NCBI GenBank assembly: GCA_033032175.1
Contig: CM065309.1
Coordinates: forward strand, 16,616,001-16,680,000
Length of the DNA: 64,000 nt
Direction of reading: 5' to 3'
Source: Saturnia japonica
Lineage: Eukaryota > Arthropoda > Insecta > Lepidoptera > Saturniidae
Part shown: positions 33,778 through 46,248 of the stretch, piece after piece
Position numbering within the stretch: the stretch's first letter is position 1
Layout: every line of letters starts with the position of its first letter
Notes under the pieces: model-generated
Told to the model about the DNA's origin: nothing
What the model saw: the letters and a program-made list of their open reading frames with translations, nothing else
The model's database searches: none
Translations under genes and position numbers: made by a program

Positions 33778-36700
33778 TTATGTAGGTATACTAGATAATA
33801 AACAGGAGTTTACCGTATTGTTATGTGCGTTCTCTTGCTTACAGTTTGTTATGACAACATCGAACATTGAACTGGTTAATTCAATTAATGGCTCTTCACA
33901 CTTCACCCTTGTTAAAACCTTTTTTGTACACTTTTTCATATCAATTGCACGAGTTTTACATGCCATATTCTGAAAGCAATAATAAAGAAAATAAAAAAAA
34001 ATTTAAATATATATATATTTATTACCATAAATAGGTTTAGCCCCTAGGTTCCGAATCTGGAGGTAGTTACTCCCACGGCAGTAAAATCGCAATCATACGG
34101 GAGTAATCAAGCTTTTTAAAGAGAAAAATTACAAATCCATTAAGGTGGTGAAAAACGCCTTTAAAAAGTTCAAATATTCCCGTCCTCAGGAAACTTTCCA
34201 TTAAAATAGTAAAAGTACATCGACTATAATAAGCAGTACTTCGAATATAAAAATGTAATGTACTTTTTACAAAAAAAAAAATCTATATAAAACGGTGTTT
34301 GCCTAAGTAAAGATCTAATATTTTTATCCAATTTATTATGATTAATTAAGATTGTTCGGTTTTGTGAAAAGTTTAGGGGGCTGGGGTAAAATGAGTTTTC
34401 CTAATAAGGTAATAAGTCACAGGGATAACAAGATTGTAACGGTTAAGAACCAGTGATTTAGCCTTTCATAAGTTTATAGGTCACCTGTTTTAAGTAACGA
34501 TGTTACCCAAGATAATAAGATACTAAACCTAATAGAAGATTGATTCTCAAGTGCAGCTGCCAGAGTAGGTACACCTCGTAGATGATTGGCGACAGACTTT
34601 CAACTTGAGGGTTTTGGTAGCTCCACGCAGGCTTTAGAAAATGCTCTACCTTTATTCATATTTAGATTTAAGTTATTTTGTTGCACAATAAAGGAAACCA
34701 ACTTTCGTTCGGCTAGTGTGCTGTGAAACTGTGTTGTGAATAATATTAAGGATAAAAATAGTTTTATTATTTAGTTTATGATGAGGTAGCCTTAGGCGGA
34801 CCGGCCTTCATTTCCGATCAGTATTGTTTCCATTCTAAGCCAGAGATTATGCTAAGAACAATGCAAGAACAACGACATCCATCAGGAGTCTACCGCCACA
34901 CGGCCACTACACGGATATGAAGTCACCATGTTTATAATTAACAATTTAAAGCGACCCACTATTGAGTTATGGCTAGGGATGCAAGCTACGCTTTAATAAA
35001 ACATCAATATATCGATGTTCTTCAAAAGCATCGATGTAAAAGAGCATCGGTGTATCGAAACAGTGATGTTTATTCAAATACTTGATGCAAGGAAAAACTT
35101 TAAGCATCTAGTATTTGATCACCAAGTTCAAAAAAATATCAATTTTAATTGTGAATGACAATAAAATTCACAAACGATAAAATTTGAATTGAAACTGTTT
35201 AGCTATTCCCTAATTATCTGGAAGGGCTCTTCATTCATTTCTTTACCCAATAATCTAGGTCCAATTAAAACTGATTAGGAGATAGTACCAATACGGCAAC
35301 GTTTTGTAATCCCATTCGGAACTAATGGTTAAACAAATACCAGAACTTTCGCCAAAGTTAGTATCAAAACAGAGAGTCGTCTCTATATTTAAAAGTTTAT
35401 ATCAAACGAAACAACTTTAAAATAATCATCGATAATATGCACTTAGTAATAACGATATTTTCTATTAGAACTTCGGTGTATCGTTTGCATTTTGCATCCC
35501 TAAATACGATCGGTCATCATATATCTTGTCTACTACCTGCAGACATGTAGGCGTACGAGGTTTCAGGGTTCTATACCATGTACCAGATAAACATTTATCC
35601 TAGTACGCATTAATACCAACTTTAAATTCGATCTAAGCCCGTGTTTTGTTCACCGAGGAGCAAAAAAAAAAGGTTGTCGTACGGGGCGGAAGACGGAATA
35701 AGGTCCTGTGTTATTGCTGATTTTGTACACCAACAAGTTAAAAAAATGTTCTACAGGCGGTGGACAACGATACTAAGCCCCTGGTAGTTGCTATTTGCTT
35801 GAGGGTACCGCCTTTTTTTCAAATACGAACAATTGCATGCCTTCGTACAATGTACGATAGCATAATTCTCAAATTATAGTACGAAAATACGATTTTTTTA
35901 AGATGAACAAAATTAATAAATATTACGATCTATGTAATGAAGTGACGAAAAACGGCTATGCTGTAAACTTATATGCGGTAGAAGTGGGAGTGAGGTATTC
36001 CAGCGCAATCTCTTTATAGCTTGCTAAAAGACCTCGGTCTGTCGAGAAAAGCAGTAAGTTCTATCTTAGAACGTGTATCTAAAGCAGCATTAACAGGCTC
36101 TTACCAAATTTGGCTTGGCAGGGAGGGTATCTTGGGAAGTCAAGGTGAGCACTGATGTGCATCATAAGGGGGCCCCTTAAACCTACACCTGGGTCGCAAG
36201 TCCCGGGGACTGCTCGTGTTCCCTCTCTCTGCCACACGATGAATCCATGGAATGCTAAGATGTTTGTCTCTTAATATAGGCCCTCTGGAGCAGAAATCGT
36301 TAAATACGATACGATAATTTCGACGTTGCCGGTACGATTACTGCCGCTCCTCAGACTGTAAACGCTGTTACCCTAATGTTGTACAATTTTTAAATAACTT
36401 CAAATAATAAAACTATACTTACAGCAAAATTCAACGATGTCCTTCGATGCCATAGATAAGAATTGGAAGTGTCGTTGGATCGCAAATATTTAAAAGTGAT
36501 ACATGCAGTTATGTTTTCTCTGACTTCCTTAGCTTTTAAACACGAAAACTGATTATTCGCCGACAATTCTGAATGTAAGAAAATAAGGGTTATGAATGTT
36601 TTGAATAAACTTTTTTTTAAATTAGATATTTAATGACGCGTTTAATAAAGAGTAAAATTTAGAGCTGCGCGTCCTTCATGTGAGGGAAGTGCGACATGAT

Positions 36701-39700
36701 GAAGTTACCAACCAATTATAATGATGTGAACTCATTTAACTTTTTTAAATAGTTTTAAAGCAATTAAACAGTTTATACATATTAAATACACTTTTTTAAC
36801 TAACTTCAAAAAAAGACTGAGGTTACTCAATTCGAATGTTTATTTTTTTATGAATGTTCAGCCATTACTTCTTTGTTCATGAACCAATTTAGATGATTCT
36901 TTTTTTGTTGTATAAGACATACTTCAAGGGTGGTCTCATTTTAATTTCATTGATATTGGATCATCGATTTCGGAGATACACCAGAGAACTCTTCAAAATT
37001 ATTAAAGTTGGTTTTCTTTTTTCTTAACAATTGTCTTGTATTATTAGGACGGCATAATGACGATAAGTACTGTGTCTAATTGTAAACAGAGTATACAATC
37101 CAAGAACTACGGCAACCACCGAGAGATACCGTAGGCAATCCATGGCCGATCGTCGCTGTCATTCCAGCCTGCAAGCCACTCGGCAACTGGATACACAATG
37201 GTCGATACCGAAACGTGACAAACTAAAAGAGTCACTATGACAGGTTCTTCATCATGTTCATGATGATCGCAACACAATGGATTACAAATTTTATACAACC
37301 AATGTTGGCACAGTTGGTTGCGTGTAAGAACTTCGCGTCGATCGACGTGAGTTCGAATACCTGCAATGAGCCTGGGTTTTCGGTGAAGGAAAACGTCGTG
37401 ATGAAACCATAGCATTGTGTAGGGCTTTTTCTAATCTTATCTGTAATCTGTCGCCAAACACCAGTAGGTGTGTTCCGGCAGCTGGACTTAAGAGCCAGTC
37501 TTCCACTAGGCTTAGCGTGCTACCATCTTGGGCAACATCGTCAATTAAAATCAGGTGAGATTGTGGTCACAACGCTATGATTATAACGATTAAAAAAAAC
37601 GAAGGTAGCTAACAAGCATACGGCTCCCTTGTCGGTAAGCGGCTACTTTAGCTTATGGGTGCTTGTAACGGTATTATGGTAATGTATCACTAGTACATTG
37701 CCGACGTTAACACCCCTACACCAATTTGCTCTGGGAACCCTACTCTGTGAAGGTATACAATATAAGATATTAAATTTAACTGTGATCTTCTGTAAGGACC
37801 ACCATCAGTCGGATTGCACCAAGTAGAGAGAAATCTCCAATTCTGTATGCCCTACCTACCTTTATACAAGATATGGTTTTATTGGGATTAAATCAACTTA
37901 AACATCTTATAAAATTAAGGAAATACTTAGTTATAAATAATTTTCTTTACCTGCTAATTTATTGTCTTTGAAAATCAATTTAAGCATATCCACAAGTATT
38001 GGTTTTGCTGGGAGATATTTCTTCTGTGATTTTTTGTCGTAGCACGTGCTCAATGAGATATTATAAAATGTATCAATCTTTGTTGTAAAATCATTGAAAT
38101 TGGTACATGTCCTGAAAGTTAAAAGTAAACTAAAAGAAACAGTAAATTAATAATACATCATAACACACATCTGTATGGGCATACAAGTGTATGTATATTA
38201 AATTTTGTGATCATAGAGTTTTTTATAAGAATACAATATGTTGAAAGCTCGTAAATTAATTCTTTGCCTTGGAAGCCTAAGTTACCTAAGCCAATTTAGC
38301 TAAGGAGTAACTTAACAAAATTAGTTTGTTTTATAATTCCTTTTATGCTATGAAAATTTTAACGACTTACTATTTCTTATAATATCGTTATATCAGATAA
38401 CACCTTGCAATATTAAGATTTATTCAAAATCAAAATAATCTTTATTCAATTTAGGCCCTAAAAAGGCACTTATGAATGTCAAAACACTACTGCCGGTTCG
38501 GAAAATATCCCAGACATCGAGAAGAACCGGTAAGAAACTCGATCGGGTTTATCTCTTTTTTTTTGTTAACTGTACAAATGTTACAAATATAACAGGTACA
38601 ATAATAATATATTAGTGGATGCACAGAGAGGGAGTCACTTCCAGACATCACTATCATTCACATAATGATCCACCCTATAATCCACCTTTTGACAGTAAAA
38701 CCCGCTTGACATGGTCCTCGAACTTGTTTGTCAGGTAAATCAGTAATGTGCTTTGGGATCTTGTTATAGAACCTAAAACTTTTATTAGTCTTACTAAGTC
38801 TAAAACACGGTACGACTAATTTATCTTTATTTCTAGTATTTACATTGTGCTGATCTTTGACAAAATCCAGCTTGTCTAAGTTTTTACGGACATACATTAA
38901 GTTATCAAAGATGTATTGGGAGGGCAAAGTTAAAATACTAAATTCCTAGAACTTGTTCTTTAGTGATTCGCGGGGTCTCATATTGTAAATTGCTCGAACT
39001 GCCCGATTTTGTAATATACATATGGTATCTACCTCAGCTGCTGAACCCCACAGCAAAATACCGTAAGACATTAAGCTATGAAAGTAAGCGAAGTAGACTA
39101 ACCTAGCGGTGGCAATATCTGTTAACTGACGAATTTTGCGTACTGCGAATGCAGCAGAACTTAATCTTCCCGCCAAAGTTTTAATATGCGGACCCCACTG
39201 TAATTTTGAATCAAGGGTAATGCCCAAGAAGACAGTACCATCAACTAAGCCTACTAAATTCCCTTCTATCTTGATACTACTATCAACACGCCGAACATTG
39301 GGCAAGACAAATCTCATACATTTGGTTTTGTTTGCATTTAGTAGTAAATTATTTAAAGCAAACCATTCAGAGATTTTAAATAATGTGTTGTTTAATTGCC
39401 TAAGCTCCGAATCTATTCTTTTCACTTTGAATATAAGTGAAGTGTCGTCTGCAAAAAGAACCATGCCAGCACCATTTTCAACAACGGACGGTAGATCGTT
39501 TATATAAACGAGAAACAAAAATGGTCCCAAAATCGAGCCCTGAGGGACGCCGACTCTAACCAATGATCCCGAAGAGGTTGCTCCATTTACACTTATTTTC
39601 TGACAGCGCTCTGTTAAATAAGAAATTAGGAGGTAGAGAGAAGTTTCACGCACACCATAGTGTATTTTAAAGATTATCTGGCAACACAGTAACGGAAAGC

Positions 39701-42700
39701 GTGGTTGCTTCACATCGTGGCTAGGTATCTATCTCTTGCTCTTCCCACATCTTTATCATTTAAAATATATCTTTGCGATTAAATAAAAAAAAGTTTAAAA
39801 TGTTACCTTGCTGTGGTGTCATTTTGGATTTGCGTTTGAACCAAGTCTTTGAAGCACGTGTCGACAACTGTAGCGGAATTCTGAAAACAATATTTTATTG
39901 TTACTTTTAAATGGTGACCTGTAGCCTCTGTTCTCTGTAGGACCGCAACCAGAATTATCTTATTATAGGCTAGAATATTATGAATTAATGTTTAAATTCA
40001 GTCTCTATTTAATTAATGTGATGAAGAGTAGCATTATGTAGCTGCAATGCGACTTGAAATCAGGGTTCACAACCGTACGATAGTTAGATATACGATAGAA
40101 AATTATTATCGTAAGTTCTAAAATTTTAAAATTTAAGGTGGAGAACGAAATAAGGGATCTAAAAAGAAAGTCATACTGAGGCGAGAATCAGAATAACGTC
40201 TGTGGCGTTCGCTATAATTGTGTTCACCAAAAGCTGAAAAATGGGGTTTTTTATTGTAGCTCGGTAAATTGACGGTACTGTTCCTCATAGACAACCCGTC
40301 AGCGGTCGCCGCTATCATGCCAGCCTGCATAAATATCTCTTCACGTTATGTTTAAATAACCCGATGTCATAACGAGCAAGGAACACAGTGACCGGGAAAT
40401 GTGTCAAGGGGACAAAGATAAGCCATTGAGAAATTTTTAGTTCGGGCTGAGATGGTGGTTACCGTAAAACTGTGACTCCGAAGCTCGGCGCGTTTGGTTC
40501 TGTTGTGGAAAGGAGAGGAGGACATTAGATTGAACAGCTCTTCAGCGGAAGCTGGTAGAATACAACGTCTGTTCTAATATACGATAATTTACTGGTACGA
40601 TAGGTTGTGAACACTGCTTTGACCATTTGAGATGAGTAGTAGATTAAAAGACAATTTTCTACTATCGTGTTCTTTACATTGTTTTACAAATGAATGATTA
40701 GATTCATGACAAGATTTAATTTGCCCGGACTCGTTATTATTCAACCATCAGCGCTTGATTCAGGGCAGGTAGTGACTTTTTTAACAGTAGCTCGGTAAAT
40801 TGTCGGTGCTGTTCTTAATGGTAATCATAGTACAATACGAAAGAACGGTGATCATGGAGAGATCAGCGATCCATCACCGGTCCTCGATGTCATGCTGGCT
40901 TTAAAAGACTTGGCAGAAGAATATCTGTGTGTAGAGGTAGAATCATAAACGATAGAATCCAATAAGTAATTGAGCGACAGACAATCGCAAATAACTTTAA
41001 TATTTACAAAAAATAATATAGTAACCTAAAAATAAATTTTATTTGTTTGATTTATTTAGTTTCAAACCCGATTTTCGATAGTTTTTTGTTGTTTATTACC
41101 TATGCGTGGTACTTCACTAAGTGGGCGGTACGCATAAATCAAGTAAGACATTATTTGTAGTACAATTTAAAGGAAAAAATACGAAACTTCATAGGCATGA
41201 CCTGTCAAAATTATCATCCTAAAGACAAAGTGCAGTGTATGGTGGTTACGGTTCAGCCCTCTGGTTATTGGTCTATGGGTTCAGCCACGTACAGGTACCA
41301 TCAAACTTATTATTCCTCTTCCAATAATTAGGTAAATTGTTAAAGTAGGTTACTACAAAGGCTACAAACTTCAACCAACTTTAAGGCTTGATTATTCTTA
41401 ACTTATTTAAATGTTTTAAAGAAAAGTGCGATTGAAAAAAAAACATTATTATATTTTTACACGGATACTGAAATTCAGCAACTGTTTACTCCATACTATA
41501 TTACCATTAAAATGTAAAAAGCAGTTTTGTTAAGAATATCTGGGAAACCGAGGTAGCATGGATAGTTTGACATCTTGAAAAAAAGTATATGGTGTAATAA
41601 TATATTTATTTAAACAATAACTGCTCACTTAATAATATTACAGGAAATTATATAACTTGATTTATAATACTGTTTTTACAGTAATATACCTATTAATTTT
41701 CAAATTTCCGGCTTTGATTTCCTTACTCACGATAATTATATAAAATTAATATGATGATTATTATTAAATATTTCAATTTAAGTATATATTCTGGTCAGTT
41801 ATTACGGATTTTTTTTTTTTTATAAATACTTTATTAAATTACTTGACGTTAATATTTATTTGAGGTTACGCTCGATTCTAGGGGTTTATTTATTCTCTGG
41901 TTCTTTTACCCATTAAATAATAATGAGTAATATGATAAACACAATTGTTATTAATAAACACAATACACATAATATAGTTCTAGGTTTTCCATGAGTTTAT
42001 CTTATTGACGTCAACATTTGTATGGGCTACCTACTGTTAATAAAAATACCGTAGACCCGCGTCTGTTTTTTTAGCTTGACACAATTTTTAGCTTGATGAA
42101 ATTTTAAAATAAATACATTTATAATAAATAAAGTAATATAAATTTTAAATAAATATTGCGTATTTTTTACATATTTACCTTATTCATGAAAAACAAGTTG
42201 GGAATTCTACTGAAACTTATTGATCATGACGGAATTTTATACAAAATAATACCTATATTAATTAATCTACCATAAAACATACTTATAACTTGTTATACTT
42301 GTTAACTTGTTAGGTATATATATACATTTATTAACTTGTATTTTTAGAATATGTCTAGATTTTCATATTGTTTTATTATAAACCAGCAACTCGCCCCATC
42401 TTCGCACGGGTAAAATTTAAAAAATGGTTTATTTTATGTTAATTAGAGTTTATCGCTTTAATATTGATAGATCATAACTTCATAACTACCTCCTAACTGC
42501 TGTCCTAAACGCGACTGCTATGCTTGACATCCTAGGTTCGATTCTCAGGTCGAGCAAAGTGTTATTAGGTTTTTTTAATTATATTATCTGTAGAACCTCG
42601 GAGTTTAGCATTGTGCCCGATTAATGGCAAAAGGCTCGTACCTTATTACATGAGACCTAAAACATACCCGGCAAACTGTGGGTGTACACGCCTAACACTT

Positions 42701-45700
42701 CGGGGATGCAGGCATGATGGTATTGTAGCGACATCTCTCGCCACAACTGACGCATCAACGTATCGACGTAACTACGTAGCGACATCTATCGAGCCACATA
42801 AGATGCATCCTACTATCCTACATTGTGCTATAGAAATTAACTCTATCGTTGAGTATATATACAAGAACCCGACTACAACAGTCGGGGCAGCTGCTCGCCA
42901 GACATAGCACCCGTCTGGTCTGACGATCCTCCCTTTTCTATGGCGGATGAGGAACTTTACTCGCTGTTCCTCACCTCCGCTAAAGTATGTTAAGTAACTT
43001 CATATTTACGAATAGCGCGTTTAGCTCGCGACGCGCAATTCATCATAAGTGCCGGAGTACCGGCCAACCGAAAGCGACCGTATTGATGACAGGGATTTCT
43101 TTGGTCGCGCATAGTTTTGAATTCGTGATATCTTTTACGGTATTTATTTAAATGGAAAACTGTAAAGGACAATATTACAATCTCTTAAATGGTAGTAAAA
43201 ACCACATTAAAATCTGTTGCGTAATTTAAAAGATCTAAGCGTACATAGGGACACAGACAGCGGGACGCGACGCTTACAGGTAATGTCGTTTATTAGTCAA
43301 TAGAGTATTTGTTTACTTTTTATGTTCCAATATGAAAGGACAGGTAGTCAGACAGTAGTAGTAGGTAATCAATACCACCCTTTCATCAATACCAAGTAAT
43401 TATTTAAGTATCGAAACCGTATACGATTCTGCTTCAAAGGTTCGATATTTGTGAGTTCTATATCGATTTTTGCTTGTGCTTGATCTCCTTAGGGATGAAT
43501 CGATATCGTGCTCATTCAGGTATAGAATCAAATTATTGAAACCGCATTCGATTCCTTGTTAAAATTTCGATACTTGTGAGTCCTTTATCAATTTTTGCTT
43601 GTGCGTGCCCATTTTAGGGATGAATCGACGACGACTTTTCTTTTCTTGTAACTCACTAGTATCGAAACTTTAAAGCTGTATCGAAAGAAGTTTCGATACT
43701 TTGATTCGATACCTGAATAAATACTTGATATTGTCGAAAGGACGATATCGATTAATTCTTAAGCAGGGCGAGAACAAGCATCGTTCAAGAATGTAATAAT
43801 TTTATTCAAAATTGAATGAGTACTGAGCAGATCTTTTAAGTGGTATCAAATGAGGTATCCATACTTTGATTCAATACCTGAAATGAGTTGCGTTGTATAC
43901 TGAGATTAAGCAAAAGAACGGGAAACACGAGCTTCGCCAGCATCATTTGTTCCGACATCTTCAACAATCATAGTCATATTTAAGCCTATTTGCACAAAAA
44001 TTTATTGAATTATTTCTTGTTCGTGACGGACGGACCATTGATCAAAATCTTATAAAAATCCGTTCGGTTTTTGAGTTTATTACATTCAGATTTCAAACAC
44101 ACTGATAGACGCGATGGGCAATTTTGATTAATGATATAGCGATGACTATCGATTGTCCATAAATTGATATTTATCAATCAAATATCACAGCCTGCTCAAC
44201 CGCAACACATCACTCATCAACACACCCGCAAAGGCTCGGTGCAGGGACGCTATCGTGACGTCAATTGATTTAATACTAGTACTCAGTATCGAATGGGTGT
44301 ATGATATATTACAAGTACTAGTCTCGAATGAAAAGGTTCGATACCATTTGAGTACTCAGTAGTTTCGAATCACGCCTATAGGCAGTCAGCATTGAGCTAC
44401 GAAAAGCAAGTTGATTGTGCTAACCATAGAGTAGAGTAATACATAGCTATGGAAGTGCTAACAAAATGAAGTGGTTTATAATGAACTAGCTGTGGTACCC
44501 GTGGTTTCACCGTGTTGATTTTATACGACAAACAGCGCCAACGAACCCGTGTAGGTAATTTTTTATACTTTGTCTAAAACTATCGACATTTCTACGAGGA
44601 ATAAATTAATTTTTCTATTAATTATATTGCCTATGTTACTCGATGATATCGTAGCTTTATATTGGTAAAAGAATTTTTATAATCGGTCCAGTAGTTTTTG
44701 AGTTTATCCATTACAAACAAAAAATCAAATCTTTCCTCTTTGTAATATTGATATAGAAAACAGCCTTTGAAGTTTAAACAAGAAAAGTCATACTCATAAC
44801 ACAATGTTGGATAGTAGAACACACCACAATTGTTTCCGATTGGATCGCAACCATCATACATAAAGTGTAATAATACCTAGCACATTAGCACACAAAGTTG
44901 TGTCGCGTTTTGCGATCAGCTGGTGTATATCCAGTAACCAAGCGAGGTGGTATGGATCTGTATCCACCAAGCACTCCTTCATAGTTACACTCTTGTAGTT
45001 TATCGCGTTTCGTGAAAAACTTCTCTGGAAAATTAACCTACAGCCTGTGTGTTCCTGCGATGAGTAGGGTTTCCAGAGCTTGGGAATGAGCGGGAGAACC
45101 GCGTTAGCGATATCGCTGGTGTAAAAAGTGTCCATTTATAGCTTACCTACCATCCGATCGAACTTATTGCCGATTCTTCTCGATGACTGAGATGTTTTCC
45201 GAAATTACAATGATTGAACAAAAGTTCTTTGTCTTTTATTTTGACCTCGTAGGAGTATACCAGCCAGGATGGTCTTGCCTGTATTATTATTGTTGTTACC
45301 ACTTACGTTAATTTGCATATAGGTTGTAATGATTTGTAGTACTTACAATTACATTTTCTTGCGTCACACAAGTTGTGTTCATACTTTGTGTATTATTGAC
45401 ATTATCAGCGATCGACAGCGCTATGGATAAAAAAAAACACTTAAAATGTTGTAAGAGTATTTTGTTACTTTTACTAGACATTATAATTACATACTACGTT
45501 CACGTAGATGTTGCTTGAGTAAGCTAAATGTACATACATAATCAGTAAAATCTATGAAATCGTAAGAATTGTACTAAACAAACATGTGCCGTTTTGGGGT
45601 CGATATTCGATCACTAACAAAGTTTACAAGAAACACACACTGGGCTAAAATGAAGGTCATCAAAATCGCTACAGTTCGTAATTTAATGTCTGTGCTTCAG

Positions 45701-45955
45701 CCGTTTTGGAGACTTTAAGGAATATAATACAAACATCGATTTTTATATAGGTACAAGAAAACATTAAATGTATTTTAAAACCAAATTCCTGGAAACATAT
45801 ACCTTAACAAAAGGACTTTAAATTTATATATATGTATCTCTTTGAGTAACAAGATCTCAGAAGCTAGTTTTTATATAAGTAGTTAGATATATAAAATAAT
45901 AAAACTTACCCGATAAAGAAAAACAGAAAAGCAAGTGAAATACTAGGCGACCCAT
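33778..45955 (-). CDS. Secreted 27-kDa hemolymph glycoprotein-like protein, six exons (gene B)
   Basis: Exons: 45910-45955, 45347-45420, 39807-39880, 37951-38111, 36423-36568 and 33778-33969. All have GT donors and AG acceptors, and all phases join without a break. The product is 230 residues. Residues 1-20 are a signal peptide (MGRLVFHLLFCFSLSALSIA). The mature chain has about eleven Cys and several N-glycosylation sites (NNT, NTT, NDT, NIS, NIT). The Cys spacing (TCVT, DTCFKDL, RTCTNF, STCYDK, FSCLKA, TACITF, MACKT, KKCTKK, VKCEEP, ITNC) and length fit the insect 27-kDa hemolymph glycoprotein family (DUF1397), abundant secreted proteins of caterpillar blood whose role is unclear. Introns hold a hAT MITE, a LINE, a SINE and an LTR-like fragment; intron 2 alone is 5.5 kb. 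The last exon contains a possible donor (33837-33842), but AATAAA follows the stop. The family call comes from pattern memory, not a search. Confidence 0.75.
34974..35502. repeat. hAT-like MITE with TAGGGATGCAA ends
   Basis: It starts TAGGGATGCAAG and ends TTTTGCATCCCTA, an inverted pair of about 11 bp typical of hAT-type termini. Inside each end are several copies of ATCGATG or similar (AAAGCATCGATGTAAAAG, CATCGGTGTATCG), as subterminal motifs. It is 529 bp long, non-coding, and lies in intron 5 of gene B. An 8-bp target duplication is not evident. Confidence 0.65.
37105..37180. repeat. Dispersed repeat, relative of 16405 family
   Basis: CAACCACCGAGAGATACC and TCATTCCAGCCTGCA match the block at about 57850-57915 (ACCACCAAGAGATAGGC). 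It lies in intron 4 of gene B. Confidence 0.45.
38421..39716 (-). pseudogene. LINE reverse-transcriptase 3' half, 5'-truncated
   Basis: The minus-strand frame 38946-39713 (255 codons) has ISVNGATSSGSLVRVGVPQG, SILGPFLFLVYINDLP and VLFADDTSLIFK, with the catalytic FADD box. It continues with NNLLLNANKTKCMRF and FLGITLDSKLQWGPHIKTL. The frame is lost at 38946 and continues in another frame as the post-RT region (YIFDNLMYVRKNLDKLDFV). AATAAA lies at 38441-38446. The first half of the protein is missing, so it is a dead insertion in intron 3 of gene B. The same family left 3' fragments at 5785, 8412 and 47425. Confidence 0.85.
40235..40345 (-). repeat. Dispersed repeat, 16405 family
   Basis: TAGCTCGGTAAATTGACGGTAC and ATCATGCCAGCCTGCA match the family consensus seen at 16405 and 40785. 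It lies in intron 2 of gene B. Confidence 0.5.
40785..40910 (+). repeat. Dispersed repeat, 16405 family
   Basis: AGTAGCTCGGTAAATTGTCGG, GGTGATCATGGAGAGATC and GATGTCATGCTGGC match the copies at 16405 and 40235. Confidence 0.55.
42510..42723 (+). repeat. tRNA-derived SINE, second copy
   Basis: It shares GCGACTGCTATGCT, GGTTCGATTCTCAGGTCGA, GTGCCCGATTAATGGCAAA and CACTTCGGGGATGCAGGCAT with the copy at 22657-22895. Box A is missing, so it is 5'-truncated. Confidence 0.7.
42724..42984 (+). mobile_element. LTR-like promoter fragment with start of an ORF, copy 1
   Basis: It begins TGTAGCGACATCTC and contains TATATATAC at about 42854. It continues to a start codon at 42940 followed by MADEELYSLFLTSAK, after which similarity to copy 2 stops. 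Copy 2 (48401-48648) starts at exactly the same TG. A shared TG start, a TATA box and a translation start about 85 bases further on suggest the 5' end of a retroelement or a promoter-bearing transposon. It lies in intron 2 of gene B. The class is not established. Confidence 0.5.
43408..43628 (+). repeat. Imperfect two-unit repeat rich in TCGATA
   Basis: About 43415-43505 and 43535-43628 share TTGTGAGT, TTTTTGCTTGTGC and TTAGGGATGAATCGA. The surrounding region to about 44370 has many GTATCGAA/TTCGATAC strings on both strands, suggesting a decayed palindromic element. Confidence 0.55.
44486..44710 (-). mobile_element. Helitron-like copy, reversed
   Basis: It starts CTAGCTGTGGTACCCGTGGTTTCACC and continues with CGACAAACAGCGCC, as in the copy at 6418. 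It lies in intron 2 of gene B. Confidence 0.55.
45045..45190 (+). repeat. Dispersed repeat plus LINE scrap
   Basis: GTGTTCCTGCGATGAGTAGG and TTTCCAGAGCTTGGGAA match the family at 4010. About 45150-45190 (GATTCTTCTCGATGACTGAG) resembles the LINE 3' end at 47425. It lies in intron 2 of gene B, just downstream of exon 2. Confidence 0.45.
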
Positions 45956-46248
45956 CCTTACTGTTTAACTATTCGTAACTGTTTGAAACTGCACCCGCAT
46001 AATACAGCTAGCGTACTATAGCTTCCCGTACGCAATTATCCCGTTTATACATATAATTAAATAACATTATTTTCCTGTAATTGCTCACCAATATTATTCA
46101 TCACGGTAGGAATTTTTGTATTATCTGTTTAGTTACGTACATGGTAATTGAATAAAGACAGACCAACTAACTTTGATTCTCTGAATCTATCTATAACAGC
46201 CGACATTGACTTAGCAATACATTTGCATCTTAAATGTACTTACTGTTA
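45956..46248. other. Upstream flank of gene B
   Basis: This is the likely promoter region. No TATA box or initiator can be assigned with confidence. Confidence 0.3.

Noticed and set aside
33837..33842. GTAAGC donor-like site inside the last exon of gene B
   Set aside because: A stop codon and an AATAAA follow closely in the unspliced reading, and no downstream exon was found. Splicing here cannot be excluded.
35975..36250. Stretch with longer GC-rich words, possibly a transposon fragment
   Set aside because: Translations in all frames are interrupted, and I could not match any to a known protein.
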